A DNA stretch of 33,799 bases from positions 1-33,799 of the forward strand of contig JANXVA010000631.1 in NCBI GenBank assembly GCA_025351875.1, in the 5' to 3' direction. Origin of the DNA: Myxococcales bacterium (GTDB lineage: Bacteria; Myxococcota_A; Polyangia; Polyangiales; Polyangiaceae). A model generated the notes under the pieces. It was not told the DNA's origin, did not search any database, and worked only from the letters and a program-made list of their open reading frames with translations. Positions within the stretch are counted from its first letter, which is position 1; every line of letters starts with the position of its first letter. Positions 17,094 through 24,836 of this stretch are shown one piece after another. Made by a program: the position numbers and the translations under genes.

Positions 17094-19421
17094 ATGACTG
17101 AAATCGGTCAGGCGCAGAGGTCCATCCAAACCATCGCGATGCTCGGCAATCACCTGCCGAGGCAGTGCGGAATTGCGACATTCACGACCGACCTGAGCGA
17201 TGCGATCGAGCGCGAGCTGCCGGACCTCGATTGCTTCGTGCTGGCGATGAACGACGTCGGCGTGCGGCACGCGTATCCGCCGCGCGTCCGCTTCGAGATC
17301 CCCGAGGGGGACGTCGCGGCGTACCGGCGCGCCGCGGACTTCCTGAACGTCAGCTCCGTCGACGTCGTCTCCGTGCAGCACGAGTACGGGATCTTCGGAC
17401 CGAAGGCAGGCGGACACGTCCTCGAGCTCCTGCGCGATCTCCGGGTGCCGGTCGTCACCACGCTGCACACCATCCTCGCGAAGCCCGACCCGGTGCAGCG
17501 CGCGGTGATGGACGCGCTCGCCGGTTTCTCCGACCGCCTCGTGGTCATGAGCAGCGACGGCGCAGCGCTCCTCCACGAGGTGCACGGCGTGGACCTCGCG
17601 AAGATCGACGTCATTCCGCACGGCATCCCCATCGCGCCCGATCGCCGGAGCAAGGACAAGCTCGGGGTCGAGGGCAGCTCGGTCATCCTCACGTTCGGAC
17701 TCCTCTCTCCGGACAAGGGCATCGAGTACGTGATCGACGCGATGCCCGCGATCCTCGCGAAGCACCCGAACACCGTCTACATCGTGCTCGGCGCGACACA
17801 TCCGCACGTGAAGCAGCAGCACGGCGAGGCGTACCGGCACATGCTCCAGAACCGCGCCGAGCGGCTCGGTGTGGACGCGAACGTCATCTTCCACAATCGC
17901 TTCGTCAGCCACGAGGAGCTCGTCGAGTTCCTCGGCGCCGCCGATCTCTACGTGACCCCGTACCTCAAGGAGGAGCAGAGCACGTCGGGCACGCTTGCCT
18001 ACGCGGTCGGCTGCGGGAAGGCCGTCGTCTCCACGCCGTATCGCTACGCGCGCGAGCTCCTCGCGGACGGCCGAGGCATCCTCGTGCCGTGGCGTGATGC
18101 GGAGGCGATCGGCCGTGAGATCGTCGGGCTGCTCGACGACCCCGCGAAACGGATCGAGCTCCAGCAGCGAGCTTCAGCCTTCGGCAGGTCGATGGGCTGG
18201 CCGATCGTCGCACGTCGCTACGTCGAGTCCTTCGAGAAGGCGCGCGCCGCGCACGCCGAGCGTCGCAGCGCAAAGCGGCTCGCGAAGCGTCGACCCGAGC
18301 TCCCGGAGATCAAGCTGGCTCACGTCCAGCTCATGACGGACGACACCGGCATGCTCCAGCACGCGACGTTCGACATCCCGCGCTACAGCGACGGGTACTG
18401 CCTCGACGACAACGCCCGCGCGCTGCTGCTCATGACGCACGTCGAGGAGGCCGGCACCGAGGCGCCCGCCGTCGTCCGCGCGCTCTCGACGCGCTACCTC
18501 GCCTTCATGAACCACGCGTTCGACGAGTCGACGGGACGGTTCCACAATTTTCTCACCTACGCGAAGGCATGGCACGACGAGCCCGGGTCGGACGACAGCC
18601 AGGGGCGCGCGCTCTGGGCGCTCGGCGCGGTCATCGGCCGGTCGTCGGACCCTGGAAGGCGAGGCCTCTCGACGCGCCTCTTCCGCGGCGCGCTCCCGCA
18701 GGCAACCGCGCTCACCAGCCCGCGCGGGTGGGCGTACGCGCTCCTCGGGATCGACGAATACCTCCGCGCCTTCGAAGGCGACAACGCCGTCGAGTCGATG
18801 AGGGCGGAGCTGACGGCCAAGCTGATGCACCGCTTCCAGGAGTCCCAGAGCGCCGAGTGGCCGTGGTTCGAGGATCGCCTCACCTACTGCAACGCGCGAC
18901 TCCCGCAGGCGCTCCTGGTGTCCGCCGCGCGCATGGGCGACACGGCGATGACCGAAGTAGCGCTTCGCTCACTGGAGTGGCTCATGAGCCAGCACCTCGG
19001 CGCCAACGGGACGTTCGCTCCCGTCGGCTCGAACGGCTTTCACGTGCGTGGCGAGGCGCGCGCGAGCTTCGATCAGCAGCCCGTCGAGGCGTGCGCGATG
19101 GTCTCTGCGTGCCTCGACGCGCAGCGGCTCACGGGTGAGCCTCGCTTTCTCGAGCACGCCCGGTACGCATTCCAGTGGTTTCTCGGGCAGAACGCGCGAG
19201 AGGAGCAGGTCTACGACGCGAGGACTGGCGGCTGTCGCGACGGGATCCACGCCGATCGCCTGAACGAGAACCAGGGCGCCGAATCGACGCTGTCGTTCCT
19301 GACGGCGCTCGCCGAGATGCGCGCCGCCGATCGACACGCGGCGCGGCTCGTACCGTCGACTGCCGCCTCGCTCGGCAAGGCGCGTGCGGACGGAGTGCCA
19401 GCGAGCTCAGGCGCCGGGTAG
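17094..19421 (+). CDS. Family 4 glycosyltransferase fused to an (alpha/alpha)6-like domain
   Basis: The 775-aa protein begins with a GT4 domain (about 12-385): GNHLPRQCGIATF donor loop, VQHEYGIFG, and ILTFGLLSPDKGIEYVIDAM opening the second Rossmann half. In the usual EX7E site the first Glu is kept (EEQSTSGTLAYA, Glu294) but the second position is Ala302. Residues 405-745 are helical with conserved aromatic and acidic stretches: YSDGYCLDDNARAL, NFLTYAKAWHDEPGSDDSQG, EWPWFEDRLTYCNARLPQAL and NENQGAEST. This looks like a six-hairpin toroid as in several glycosidase and epimerase families. I infer carbohydrate binding or hydrolysis; its activity is unknown. No signal peptide. A one-protein make-and-trim enzyme is possible. 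The TAG stop is followed in the same frame by a beta-helix remnant. Confidence 0.85.
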   Translation: MTEIGQAQRSIQTIAMLGNHLPRQCGIATFTTDLSDAIERELPDLDCFVLAMNDVGVRHAYPPRVRFEIPEGDVAAYRRAADFLNVSSVDVVSVQHEYGIFGPKAGGHVLELLRDLRVPVVTTLHTILAKPDPVQRAVMDALAGFSDRLVVMSSDGAALLHEVHGVDLAKIDVIPHGIPIAPDRRSKDKLGVEGSSVILTFGLLSPDKGIEYVIDAMPAILAKHPNTVYIVLGATHPHVKQQHGEAYRHMLQNRAERLGVDANVIFHNRFVSHEELVEFLGAADLYVTPYLKEEQSTSGTLAYAVGCGKAVVSTPYRYARELLADGRGILVPWRDAEAIGREIVGLLDDPAKRIELQQRASAFGRSMGWPIVARRYVESFEKARAAHAERRSAKRLAKRRPELPEIKLAHVQLMTDDTGMLQHATFDIPRYSDGYCLDDNARALLLMTHVEEAGTEAPAVVRALSTRYLAFMNHAFDESTGRFHNFLTYAKAWHDEPGSDDSQGRALWALGAVIGRSSDPGRRGLSTRLFRGALPQATALTSPRGWAYALLGIDEYLRAFEGDNAVESMRAELTAKLMHRFQESQSAEWPWFEDRLTYCNARLPQALLVSAARMGDTAMTEVALRSLEWLMSQHLGANGTFAPVGSNGFHVRGEARASFDQQPVEACAMVSACLDAQRLTGEPRFLEHARYAFQWFLGQNAREEQVYDARTGGCRDGIHADRLNENQGAESTLSFLTALAEMRAADRHAARLVPSTAASLGKARADGVPASSGAG

Positions 19422-19969
19422 CAACGGCCCGTCCAGGACGGGATCATCGCGCTCGGCTCGGGTTCGAGTGTCACGCTCACGCGGTCGCTCGTGAGCGGCA
19501 CCGCGTATCGCGCGAGCTCGGCCGACGGGCAGAACGCCGGCGTCGCGCCCGCGATCAGCATCAACGAAGGCGCGCATGCAACGGTCCGCGCGAGCACGAT
19601 CCTCGCGAGCCAGCAGTACGGGATCCACGCGTCGCTCGGGAGCACCGTCACGGCAGAAGACGTATTCATCGACGCCACGTCCCGGCCCGAGAGCGGTGAC
19701 GGCGTGATCGTCGAGACCGGACGGGTCGGGGCGCTACGGTGCGTGATCCGTGGCAGCGCCGATGCAGCGTTCGTGTTCCGAGGCGGCGGCAGCGTCGTCG
19801 GCGAGTCGACCATCGTCGACAACGCACTCGTGCTCCGGATCGGCGGCGCGAGTCTGGCGCAAATTTCGTCGCCACCGGCGGGTGAGAGCGAGGACGTCGT
19901 TTTCTATCCCTCGGAGGGCGCCCGGAGGTCGCGTGGGGCGCGGCGCGCGGTGCTACACTTGCGGATCTC
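19422..19969 (+). pseudogene. 5'-truncated remnant of a beta-helix lipoprotein gene
   Basis: The frame directly after the TAG of the GT4 fusion gene stays open to 19994. It reads as beta-helix rungs (GSGSSVTLTRSLVSG, GIHASLGSTVTAEDVFI, RCVIRGSADAAFVF). It aligns by eye with the C-terminal third of the lipoprotein at 14860-16962; ATVRASTILASQQYGIHAS matches ATVMRSSFVGNSLAGITS. It lacks a signal peptide and Cys-rich module. A GTG at 19491 could start a 167-aa product, but no good ribosome binding site is seen and the tail runs into the next gene. It is most likely a gene fragment left after rearrangement. If expressed it would be cytoplasmic. Confidence 0.65.
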
Positions 19970-20998
19970 GTGCGGCTCTTCCTCGTCGGCTTGATCGCTG
20001 CGGCGTCTGCCGTCGCTTGCACTCCGGCGGCCGAGACTCGCCCGGTGAAGCCGCCCCGCGGGCAGGGCCGCCTCGCGACGGCGACGTCCGCGAACGAGGA
20101 TGCTCCCCGCACCTACACGCCGCGGAAGGCAAAGCTGAAGTACGAGATCCACGGGCGCGCCTTCCCGCTCCCGCTCGTCACCGGGACGATCGCCGGGCAG
20201 CCCGTGCTGATGCTCGTCGACACGGGAGCCAACTCGCACGTCATCGCGGGGTGGTTCGCGCGCAAGCTCGGTCTGCCGATGAAGAAGCTCGGCGACGTCG
20301 GTACCGATCACGTCGGCAAGACGATCGCCACGTTCCGCATCGAGAAGCCCGACATCACGATCGACGACTGGGGCGCACTCACGCCCGTTCCGGTGCTCGC
20401 GACCGACGTCCCCGAGGTCATCGAGAAGCTCGGGATCGGCGCGTTCATCTCGCCGCAGCGGCTCGTCGAGGAGGGTGACTCGGTCGTGCTCGATCTCGCG
20501 AAGGGCGAGCTCCGGCCGGCCTGGTGGGACGAGGCTCGCTACGAGATGTCCGCGACCGGCCTGCCGCTCGTCCTCGCCGAGCCGCGCGCGTGCGAGGAGA
20601 CCGAGGGGCCGATCAAGGGCCTCGCTTACGTGCTCCCGGCGACCGTCGAGTACCAGCGCGTGGAGCTCCTGCTCGACACAGGGGCGCAGCACTCCGACGT
20701 GTTCACGACCTCGGCCGCCGGGCAGAAGCTCGCGGCGCAGAGCACGGTGAACAAGGAGCCGATGTACACGGCCTCCGGGAAGATCTCCGCCCGCAAGCTG
20801 AAGGGCGCACACCTGAACGCAGGCTCGTTCGGCGTCATCACGGACGTCGACCTGATCGGCGGCGGCGCGGACTCGTCGTGCCCTCGCGACGGCGTGCTCG
20901 CGATGGATTTCCTCCGCTCGTGCACGCTCCTCCTGGGCCGCTCGCGCGTCTACGGGCGCTGCATGCCGCCGCCCGAGCCCGTGACACCCACGAAGTGA
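19970..20998 (+). CDS. Lipoprotein with two retropepsin-like aspartic protease units
   Basis: The 342-aa protein starts with GTG; its signal is MRLFLVGLIAAASAVAC (Cys17). Two aspartic-protease active-site motifs occur: LVDTGANSH (Asp84) and LLDTGAQHS (Asp236). Each is followed about 75 residues later by a hydrophobic-Gly segment: IGAFISPQRL in unit 1, and DGVLAMDFLRSCTLLLG, close to the retropepsin consensus, in unit 2. One chain could therefore form a pseudodimer with both catalytic aspartates, as pepsin does, while retroviral enzymes need two chains. Location would be periplasmic or outer membrane. Substrate and partner are unknown. Its 3' end overlaps the convergent phosphatase gene by 49 bases. 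Confidence 0.85.
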   Translation: MRLFLVGLIAAASAVACTPAAETRPVKPPRGQGRLATATSANEDAPRTYTPRKAKLKYEIHGRAFPLPLVTGTIAGQPVLMLVDTGANSHVIAGWFARKLGLPMKKLGDVGTDHVGKTIATFRIEKPDITIDDWGALTPVPVLATDVPEVIEKLGIGAFISPQRLVEEGDSVVLDLAKGELRPAWWDEARYEMSATGLPLVLAEPRACEETEGPIKGLAYVLPATVEYQRVELLLDTGAQHSDVFTTSAAGQKLAAQSTVNKEPMYTASGKISARKLKGAHLNAGSFGVITDVDLIGGGADSSCPRDGVLAMDFLRSCTLLLGRSRVYGRCMPPPEPVTPTK

Positions 20999-22182
20999 CC
21001 TATTTCCAGGTGCGCGACGGCGGCGGCCTGCGGACCGACGATCTCCTCGATCGGGCGGCCCGACTCGGGGGATGTGTCGGGGCGCAACCCGACGAGCAGG
21101 CGGATCGTCGGCGCGATGTCAGCGAGCGTGACGTCACGCGACGGGCAGACGATGCCGCGCGAGGCGACACGCGCGCCGAACGCGATGACGAACGTGCGCG
21201 CCGAGGGCGTGCTGAGCGCGCCGTGGTGCTGAAAGTCCTTGTTCCGCCCGTGGTCGGTCGTGACGATGACGGTCGTGCGCGCGCCGAGGGGACCCATGCT
21301 GTCCAGCGTGTCGGCGACCCTGCCGATGAAGGCGTCAGCCGCCGCGATCGCGCCGAGGTACGCCGAGTAGTCGTTTCGATGGCCGTACTCGTCGGGGTCA
21401 CCGAGGCCGACGTGGAGCACCGCCGGCGCTTCCGTGCGCAGATACTCGAGCGCTATCGCCGCCGTGGCCGCATCGGGGCGATACTTGCCGGCGCCAGGGA
21501 ACGCGTCGGCGCTCTCCCCTGCCGCGACGAGATCCTCGAGACGCGCGGACGCGAGCGGACGCTCACCCGGCCAGCGTTGTGAGCCCTCGGCAACGAGCAC
21601 CGGCGCGCCCGTGCGGCTCGCGGCGCGGTCGAGGATGTCCCACGCGCCGATGCTCGCGACCGGCGAGAGTCCGGCCTCCGCGCTCTCGTCGAGCACGGTC
21701 GGTAGCTCGGTGCGAGCGCAGTGGTTGTCGCGACAGCGCGTCTTCCGGCCGGTGAAGATCTCGAGGTAGCCAGGGAGCGATACGTTCGCGCCGCTCGCGG
21801 TCCGAACCACTCCGCAGCCGGGTCGATCGGCGCCGAGCGCGACGCCGCGCGACTCCACGAGCCGATGCGTTCGCGGCATCACGTTCTCGGGCTTGGCGAA
21901 GCCCTCGACGTGCGCCCCGGGCCGCAGCCGAGGATCGGCGCCATCGAAGACATCCTCGGCGCGTACACCGTCGATCGTCACGAGCACGATGCGGCCGTCG
22001 TTCGTGGGTCTTGCGGGCACGCGCGCGCCGATGCTGGCGATCGGGAGAACCGGAAACGCGAATTCGTCACTCGGTGCGGGAGAGGCGAAGGCGATCTGGT
22101 GGTGACGGTGATCGACGCACGAGGCGACACCGACGACCGAGAACAAGAGGACGAAGAACGAGACGGGCGGGTACTGCTTCAA
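20950..22182 (-). CDS. Alkaline-phosphatase-superfamily lipoprotein (phosphodiesterase/sulfatase-like)
   Basis: The protein is 410 aa from a TTG start at 22182, chosen because AGGAG lies 8 bases upstream. It gives a clean lipoprotein signal, KQYPPVSFFVLLFSVVGVASC (Cys22). Superfamily motifs are VTIDGVRAEDVF (metal Asp71), SGANVSLPGYLEIFTGR (probable Ser or Thr nucleophile), GDPDEYGHRNDYSAY (metal Asp and His) and VTTDHGRN (Asp-His pair). The order fits the type I phosphodiesterase/nucleotide pyrophosphatase group. It probably hydrolyses a phosphate ester in the periplasm. An ATG-led frame starts 29 codons further up but would bury the signal. The upstream spacer holds dyad repeats that may control it. 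Confidence 0.85.
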   Translation of the reverse strand: MKQYPPVSFFVLLFSVVGVASCVDHRHHQIAFASPAPSDEFAFPVLPIASIGARVPARPTNDGRIVLVTIDGVRAEDVFDGADPRLRPGAHVEGFAKPENVMPRTHRLVESRGVALGADRPGCGVVRTASGANVSLPGYLEIFTGRKTRCRDNHCARTELPTVLDESAEAGLSPVASIGAWDILDRAASRTGAPVLVAEGSQRWPGERPLASARLEDLVAAGESADAFPGAGKYRPDAATAAIALEYLRTEAPAVLHVGLGDPDEYGHRNDYSAYLGAIAAADAFIGRVADTLDSMGPLGARTTVIVTTDHGRNKDFQHHGALSTPSARTFVIAFGARVASRGIVCPSRDVTLADIAPTIRLLVGLRPDTSPESGRPIEEIVGPQAAAVAHLEIGHFVGVTGSGGGMQRP

Positions 22183-22190
22183 GGCCCACT

Positions 22191-22195
22191 CTCCT
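22191..22195 (-). promoter_or_regulatory. Ribosome binding site fixing a TTG start for the phosphatase gene
   Basis: On the minus strand AGGAG (within GAGAGGAGAG) lies 8 bases before the TTG at 22182. It is the only start that places a lipoprotein signal at the N-terminus. Confidence 0.7.
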
Positions 22196-22251
22196 CTCTC
22201 AACGCTAGCTACGGAATCACGGCGCGCCACGTCGCAAAAAGTCACGCGCCA

Positions 22252-22338
22252 TGACGCGCGTGTCAGCACGACAATCGCGCGCTCGTCGCGTTCGAGTCAC
22301 GCGCTCGGTGACGTGCGTGTCAGTGACGTGCGTGTCAG
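22252..22338. promoter_or_regulatory. Cluster of three TGAC-N6-GTCA dyads, probable operators
   Basis: TGACGCGCGTGTCAG occurs at 22252-22266 and TGACGTGCGTGTCAG at 22309-22323 and 22324-22338, the last two in direct tandem. Each unit has TGAC/GTCA arms, the size and symmetry of a MarR-type site. GTCACGCGC also occurs at 22241-22249 and 22296-22304. The cluster lies between the MarR stop (22349) and the phosphatase start (22182), 70-156 bases upstream of the latter. MarR binding is inferred from position only. Confidence 0.5.
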
Positions 22339-22348
22339 CGCGAGGTGA

Positions 22349-22876
22349 TCAGCGATCGGTGCGAGAGAGCTCGTCCGCAAGCGCGGAGAGGACGGCGCGC
22401 GCTGTCTCGACCTGGTCGGGCTCGAGGCGTGAGAGTGCGCGACGAACTGCGGCTTCGATGGTCCCGGCCTGGGTGCCGTCGATCTTCCCGCCCTCGCCCG
22501 TGAGCGTGAAGTGGGCGATGCGCGCATCCGCGGCGTCGCGCTCGCGATGCACGTAGCCGCGCTCGACGACGCGTTTCAGCACACCTGTGAGCGTGCTCGG
22601 GTGCACGTGCAAGAGCTCCGCGAGGCGACCCGCTGTGACGGAAGGGAAACGACCGATGAGGCGGATCACGACACGCTGCATCCCGGTGACGCCGAGCTCG
22701 ACCTCCATCCGCTTCGAGCGGCGCTGGAGCCCGTGATCGGTTGCCCACAACAGGCGCATGAAATCGAGGGCGGCGCCGAGCGCCTCTACCTCGCCATCGG
22801 TTGGCGCCTTCGCCGGGCGACTGCTGCGCGACGCGGTCGGCTGCAAGGATCCCGAGAGGGCGCGGTTCGTGCTCAC
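22349..22876 (-). CDS. MarR-family transcriptional regulator
   Basis: The 175-aa protein has a MarR-type winged helix: GVTGMQRVVIRLIGRFPSV, the recognition helix region LLHVHPSTLTGVLKRVVERG, then the wing YVHRERDAADARIAHFTLT and the usual TGEG. C-terminal helices for dimerisation follow. The first 35 residues are Ser/Arg-rich. The GTG at 22876 overlaps the stop of the radical SAM gene (GTGA), so the two are translationally coupled. An ATG further upstream would run through that gene out of phase and is rejected. The regulator may control its own operon and the phosphatase downstream, where dyad repeats lie. The ligand is unknown. Confidence 0.88.
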   Translation of the reverse strand: MSTNRALSGSLQPTASRSSRPAKAPTDGEVEALGAALDFMRLLWATDHGLQRRSKRMEVELGVTGMQRVVIRLIGRFPSVTAGRLAELLHVHPSTLTGVLKRVVERGYVHRERDAADARIAHFTLTGEGGKIDGTQAGTIEAAVRRALSRLEPDQVETARAVLSALADELSRTDR

Positions 22877-24783
22877 GTCTCGAGGACCCGCAGGCGCACG
22901 CGCGCCTTCTCGACCGGCTTGCCGGCCACCGCGGGCGTCGCGCTCTCCGCCATCACCACGGTACCGAGCGAGGGCGGCAGCGAGAGGTCCTGGCCCTTCG
23001 CGTAGACGGGGTGACGACCGTTCGCCTTGTACCAATCGGCGACGCTCGCCGTAGCCTTCATCTTCTCGATGACCTGCCGCCAGCCGACGCCCGTGTTGTA
23101 GGCGCAGAAGCTGATCTCACCCATCTGCGTGCCGTAGGGGATGATGCACATCTCGGTGCGGCGAAAATCGTAGTTGAACAGATCCTGAAACCACATCCCG
23201 GCGACGAAGAGGATGCGCCACTCGAACTCGTGGGCGTCGCTCTCGTGCTCGCCGATCTTCTTTCCGCGAGCGCCTGTCTGGCTGAAGAACTGCTTCATCA
23301 GCACGGGGAAGCTCACCGGCGCGCGGTCCGCGTCGAAGTTCTTGAGCATCGCGACCGCGACCTCGGCGATCGTGATCGTGCGGCCCTGCGCGGCGTCGGT
23401 GATGTCCTGGATGTCCTGGAGCAGCTGCTCGAGATCGAGGAACTCCGTGACGGGGATCGCCTGCTTCGTCGTCTTGTGGACGAAGATGGCCGTGCCGATC
23501 CCGCAGTTGGGGTGACAGCCGCACTTCATCGAGCCCCAGTCGGCGCTCTCGCCGAGGATGGTGTCGGTGAGATCGCTGAAGGGGCCCATCGCCGAGAGCG
23601 GGAACCAGTCGCGCATCGGCTCGGTGATGCCGGACTGCTTCTTGATGTCGTGTGCGAGGTGGCTGAGCGTGTAACGCTGCTTCTCGCGGAGCTCGTCGGT
23701 GATGTCCTCGTCCCGACCCGTGAAGCTCACGGGCTGGAAGCTGACGACCGTGACCTTGTCGGCATTCGCGATCGCGAAATCGACGATTTTACCGACCTGA
23801 TCGTTGTTCACGCCGTTGATGACGGTGACGACGAGAATGACGTCGACGCCGGCGGCATGGAGGTTCTCGATCGCGCGGACCTTCACGTCGAAGAGGTTGC
23901 CGATCTTCCGGTGCGAGTTCGACTCGTTGTCGACGCCGTCGAACTGGAGGTAGGCCATGCGGAGGCCCGCCTTCTTCGCGTTGTGCGCCAGCTCGGGGTC
24001 CTGCGCGAAGAGAACGCCGTTGGTCGCGCACTGCACGGCGAAGAAGCCGTTGGTGCGCGAGTACTCGATCGCCTTCAGGAAGTACGGCGAGAGCGTGGGC
24101 TCGCCGCCGGAGAACTGGATGCTCATCTGCCGGCGCGGCTGGACGGTGAGCGCGTCGTCCAGGATCTTCTGGATCTCTTCCCACTGGAGCTCGTGGACGT
24201 AGCCGACCTGGTTGGCGTCCATGAAGCAGGGATCGCACATCATGTTGCAGCGGTTGGTGAGGTCCACGGTGAGGACCGAGCCGCGACCGAACTTGATGCT
24301 GGAGCTCCCGTGCTCGCGGAGCTTGGTGAGCGGAGCGAGAAAATCGCGACCGGGATAGAGGTTCTCGAGGCGGCGAAGGAACTCGGGGTCCGTCGACATC
24401 ACGTCCTCGAAGTGCCCGTGCGTCGGGCAATCCTTGGTCATCACGACGCAGTTGACGCCGTTGATCTCCTTCTCGACGATGCTCGCCTTGATCTCGCCGG
24501 GGCGACCGTCGACGAGCTCGCGGAGATCTCGCTTCCCGCTGAGGATGTCCGTACGGACCTCCTTGACGCAACGCGGGCAGAGCGAGTCCGTCTGGCGCGG
24601 GAAGCCGAGCTGCGGGAATGTTCGTTCGCGGCGCTTGAGGAGCGGCGCCGGGGCCCAGGCGGGCTTGGCGGACGGGCGCTCGATGGCCCTGTTCAGGCGC
24701 TGGACCAGCGGCCAGACACCCTGCGCCGAACGGGTCAGGGCGCGAGTGATGACGCGGGTCGAGGTGGGGCGATCGAAGGGCAC
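22873..24783 (-). CDS. Radical SAM enzyme of the Tes/MJ0619-like family
   Basis: The 636-aa protein has the radical SAM motif CNMMCDPC (179-186) and GGEPT (226-230). Upstream is a zinc/iron-ribbon-like part: TDSLCPRCV (69-72) and KDCPTHGHF (119-125). After the barrel come CGCHPNCG (421-428) and MCIIPYGTQMGEISFCAYN (Cys546, Cys560), probable extra Fe-S ligands. This layout (SLCPxC, CPxHGxF, CxxxCxxC, CGCHxxCG) is what I recall of the MJ0619/Tes group. There archaeal Tes couples lipid tails to make tetraethers and bacterial relatives have been linked to membrane-spanning lipids. A lipid substrate is inference. The GTG at 24783 lacks a clear ribosome binding site. A coupled MarR gene follows, and an AgmX-like gene is divergent 53 bases away. 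Confidence 0.85.
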   Translation of the reverse strand: MPFDRPTSTRVITRALTRSAQGVWPLVQRLNRAIERPSAKPAWAPAPLLKRRERTFPQLGFPRQTDSLCPRCVKEVRTDILSGKRDLRELVDGRPGEIKASIVEKEINGVNCVVMTKDCPTHGHFEDVMSTDPEFLRRLENLYPGRDFLAPLTKLREHGSSSIKFGRGSVLTVDLTNRCNMMCDPCFMDANQVGYVHELQWEEIQKILDDALTVQPRRQMSIQFSGGEPTLSPYFLKAIEYSRTNGFFAVQCATNGVLFAQDPELAHNAKKAGLRMAYLQFDGVDNESNSHRKIGNLFDVKVRAIENLHAAGVDVILVVTVINGVNNDQVGKIVDFAIANADKVTVVSFQPVSFTGRDEDITDELREKQRYTLSHLAHDIKKQSGITEPMRDWFPLSAMGPFSDLTDTILGESADWGSMKCGCHPNCGIGTAIFVHKTTKQAIPVTEFLDLEQLLQDIQDITDAAQGRTITIAEVAVAMLKNFDADRAPVSFPVLMKQFFSQTGARGKKIGEHESDAHEFEWRILFVAGMWFQDLFNYDFRRTEMCIIPYGTQMGEISFCAYNTGVGWRQVIEKMKATASVADWYKANGRHPVYAKGQDLSLPPSLGTVVMAESATPAVAGKPVEKARVRLRVLET

Positions 24784-24836
24784 GGACGCACCCTATAACG
24801 AGCCGCGAGCAGGGAAAAGCCTGGCATGATGCGGGG

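Noticed and set aside
19413-19440. Read-through of the TAG joining the GT4 fusion gene to the beta-helix frame.
   Set aside because: No recoding signal is seen, and frame agreement has a one-in-three chance; a gene remnant is simpler.
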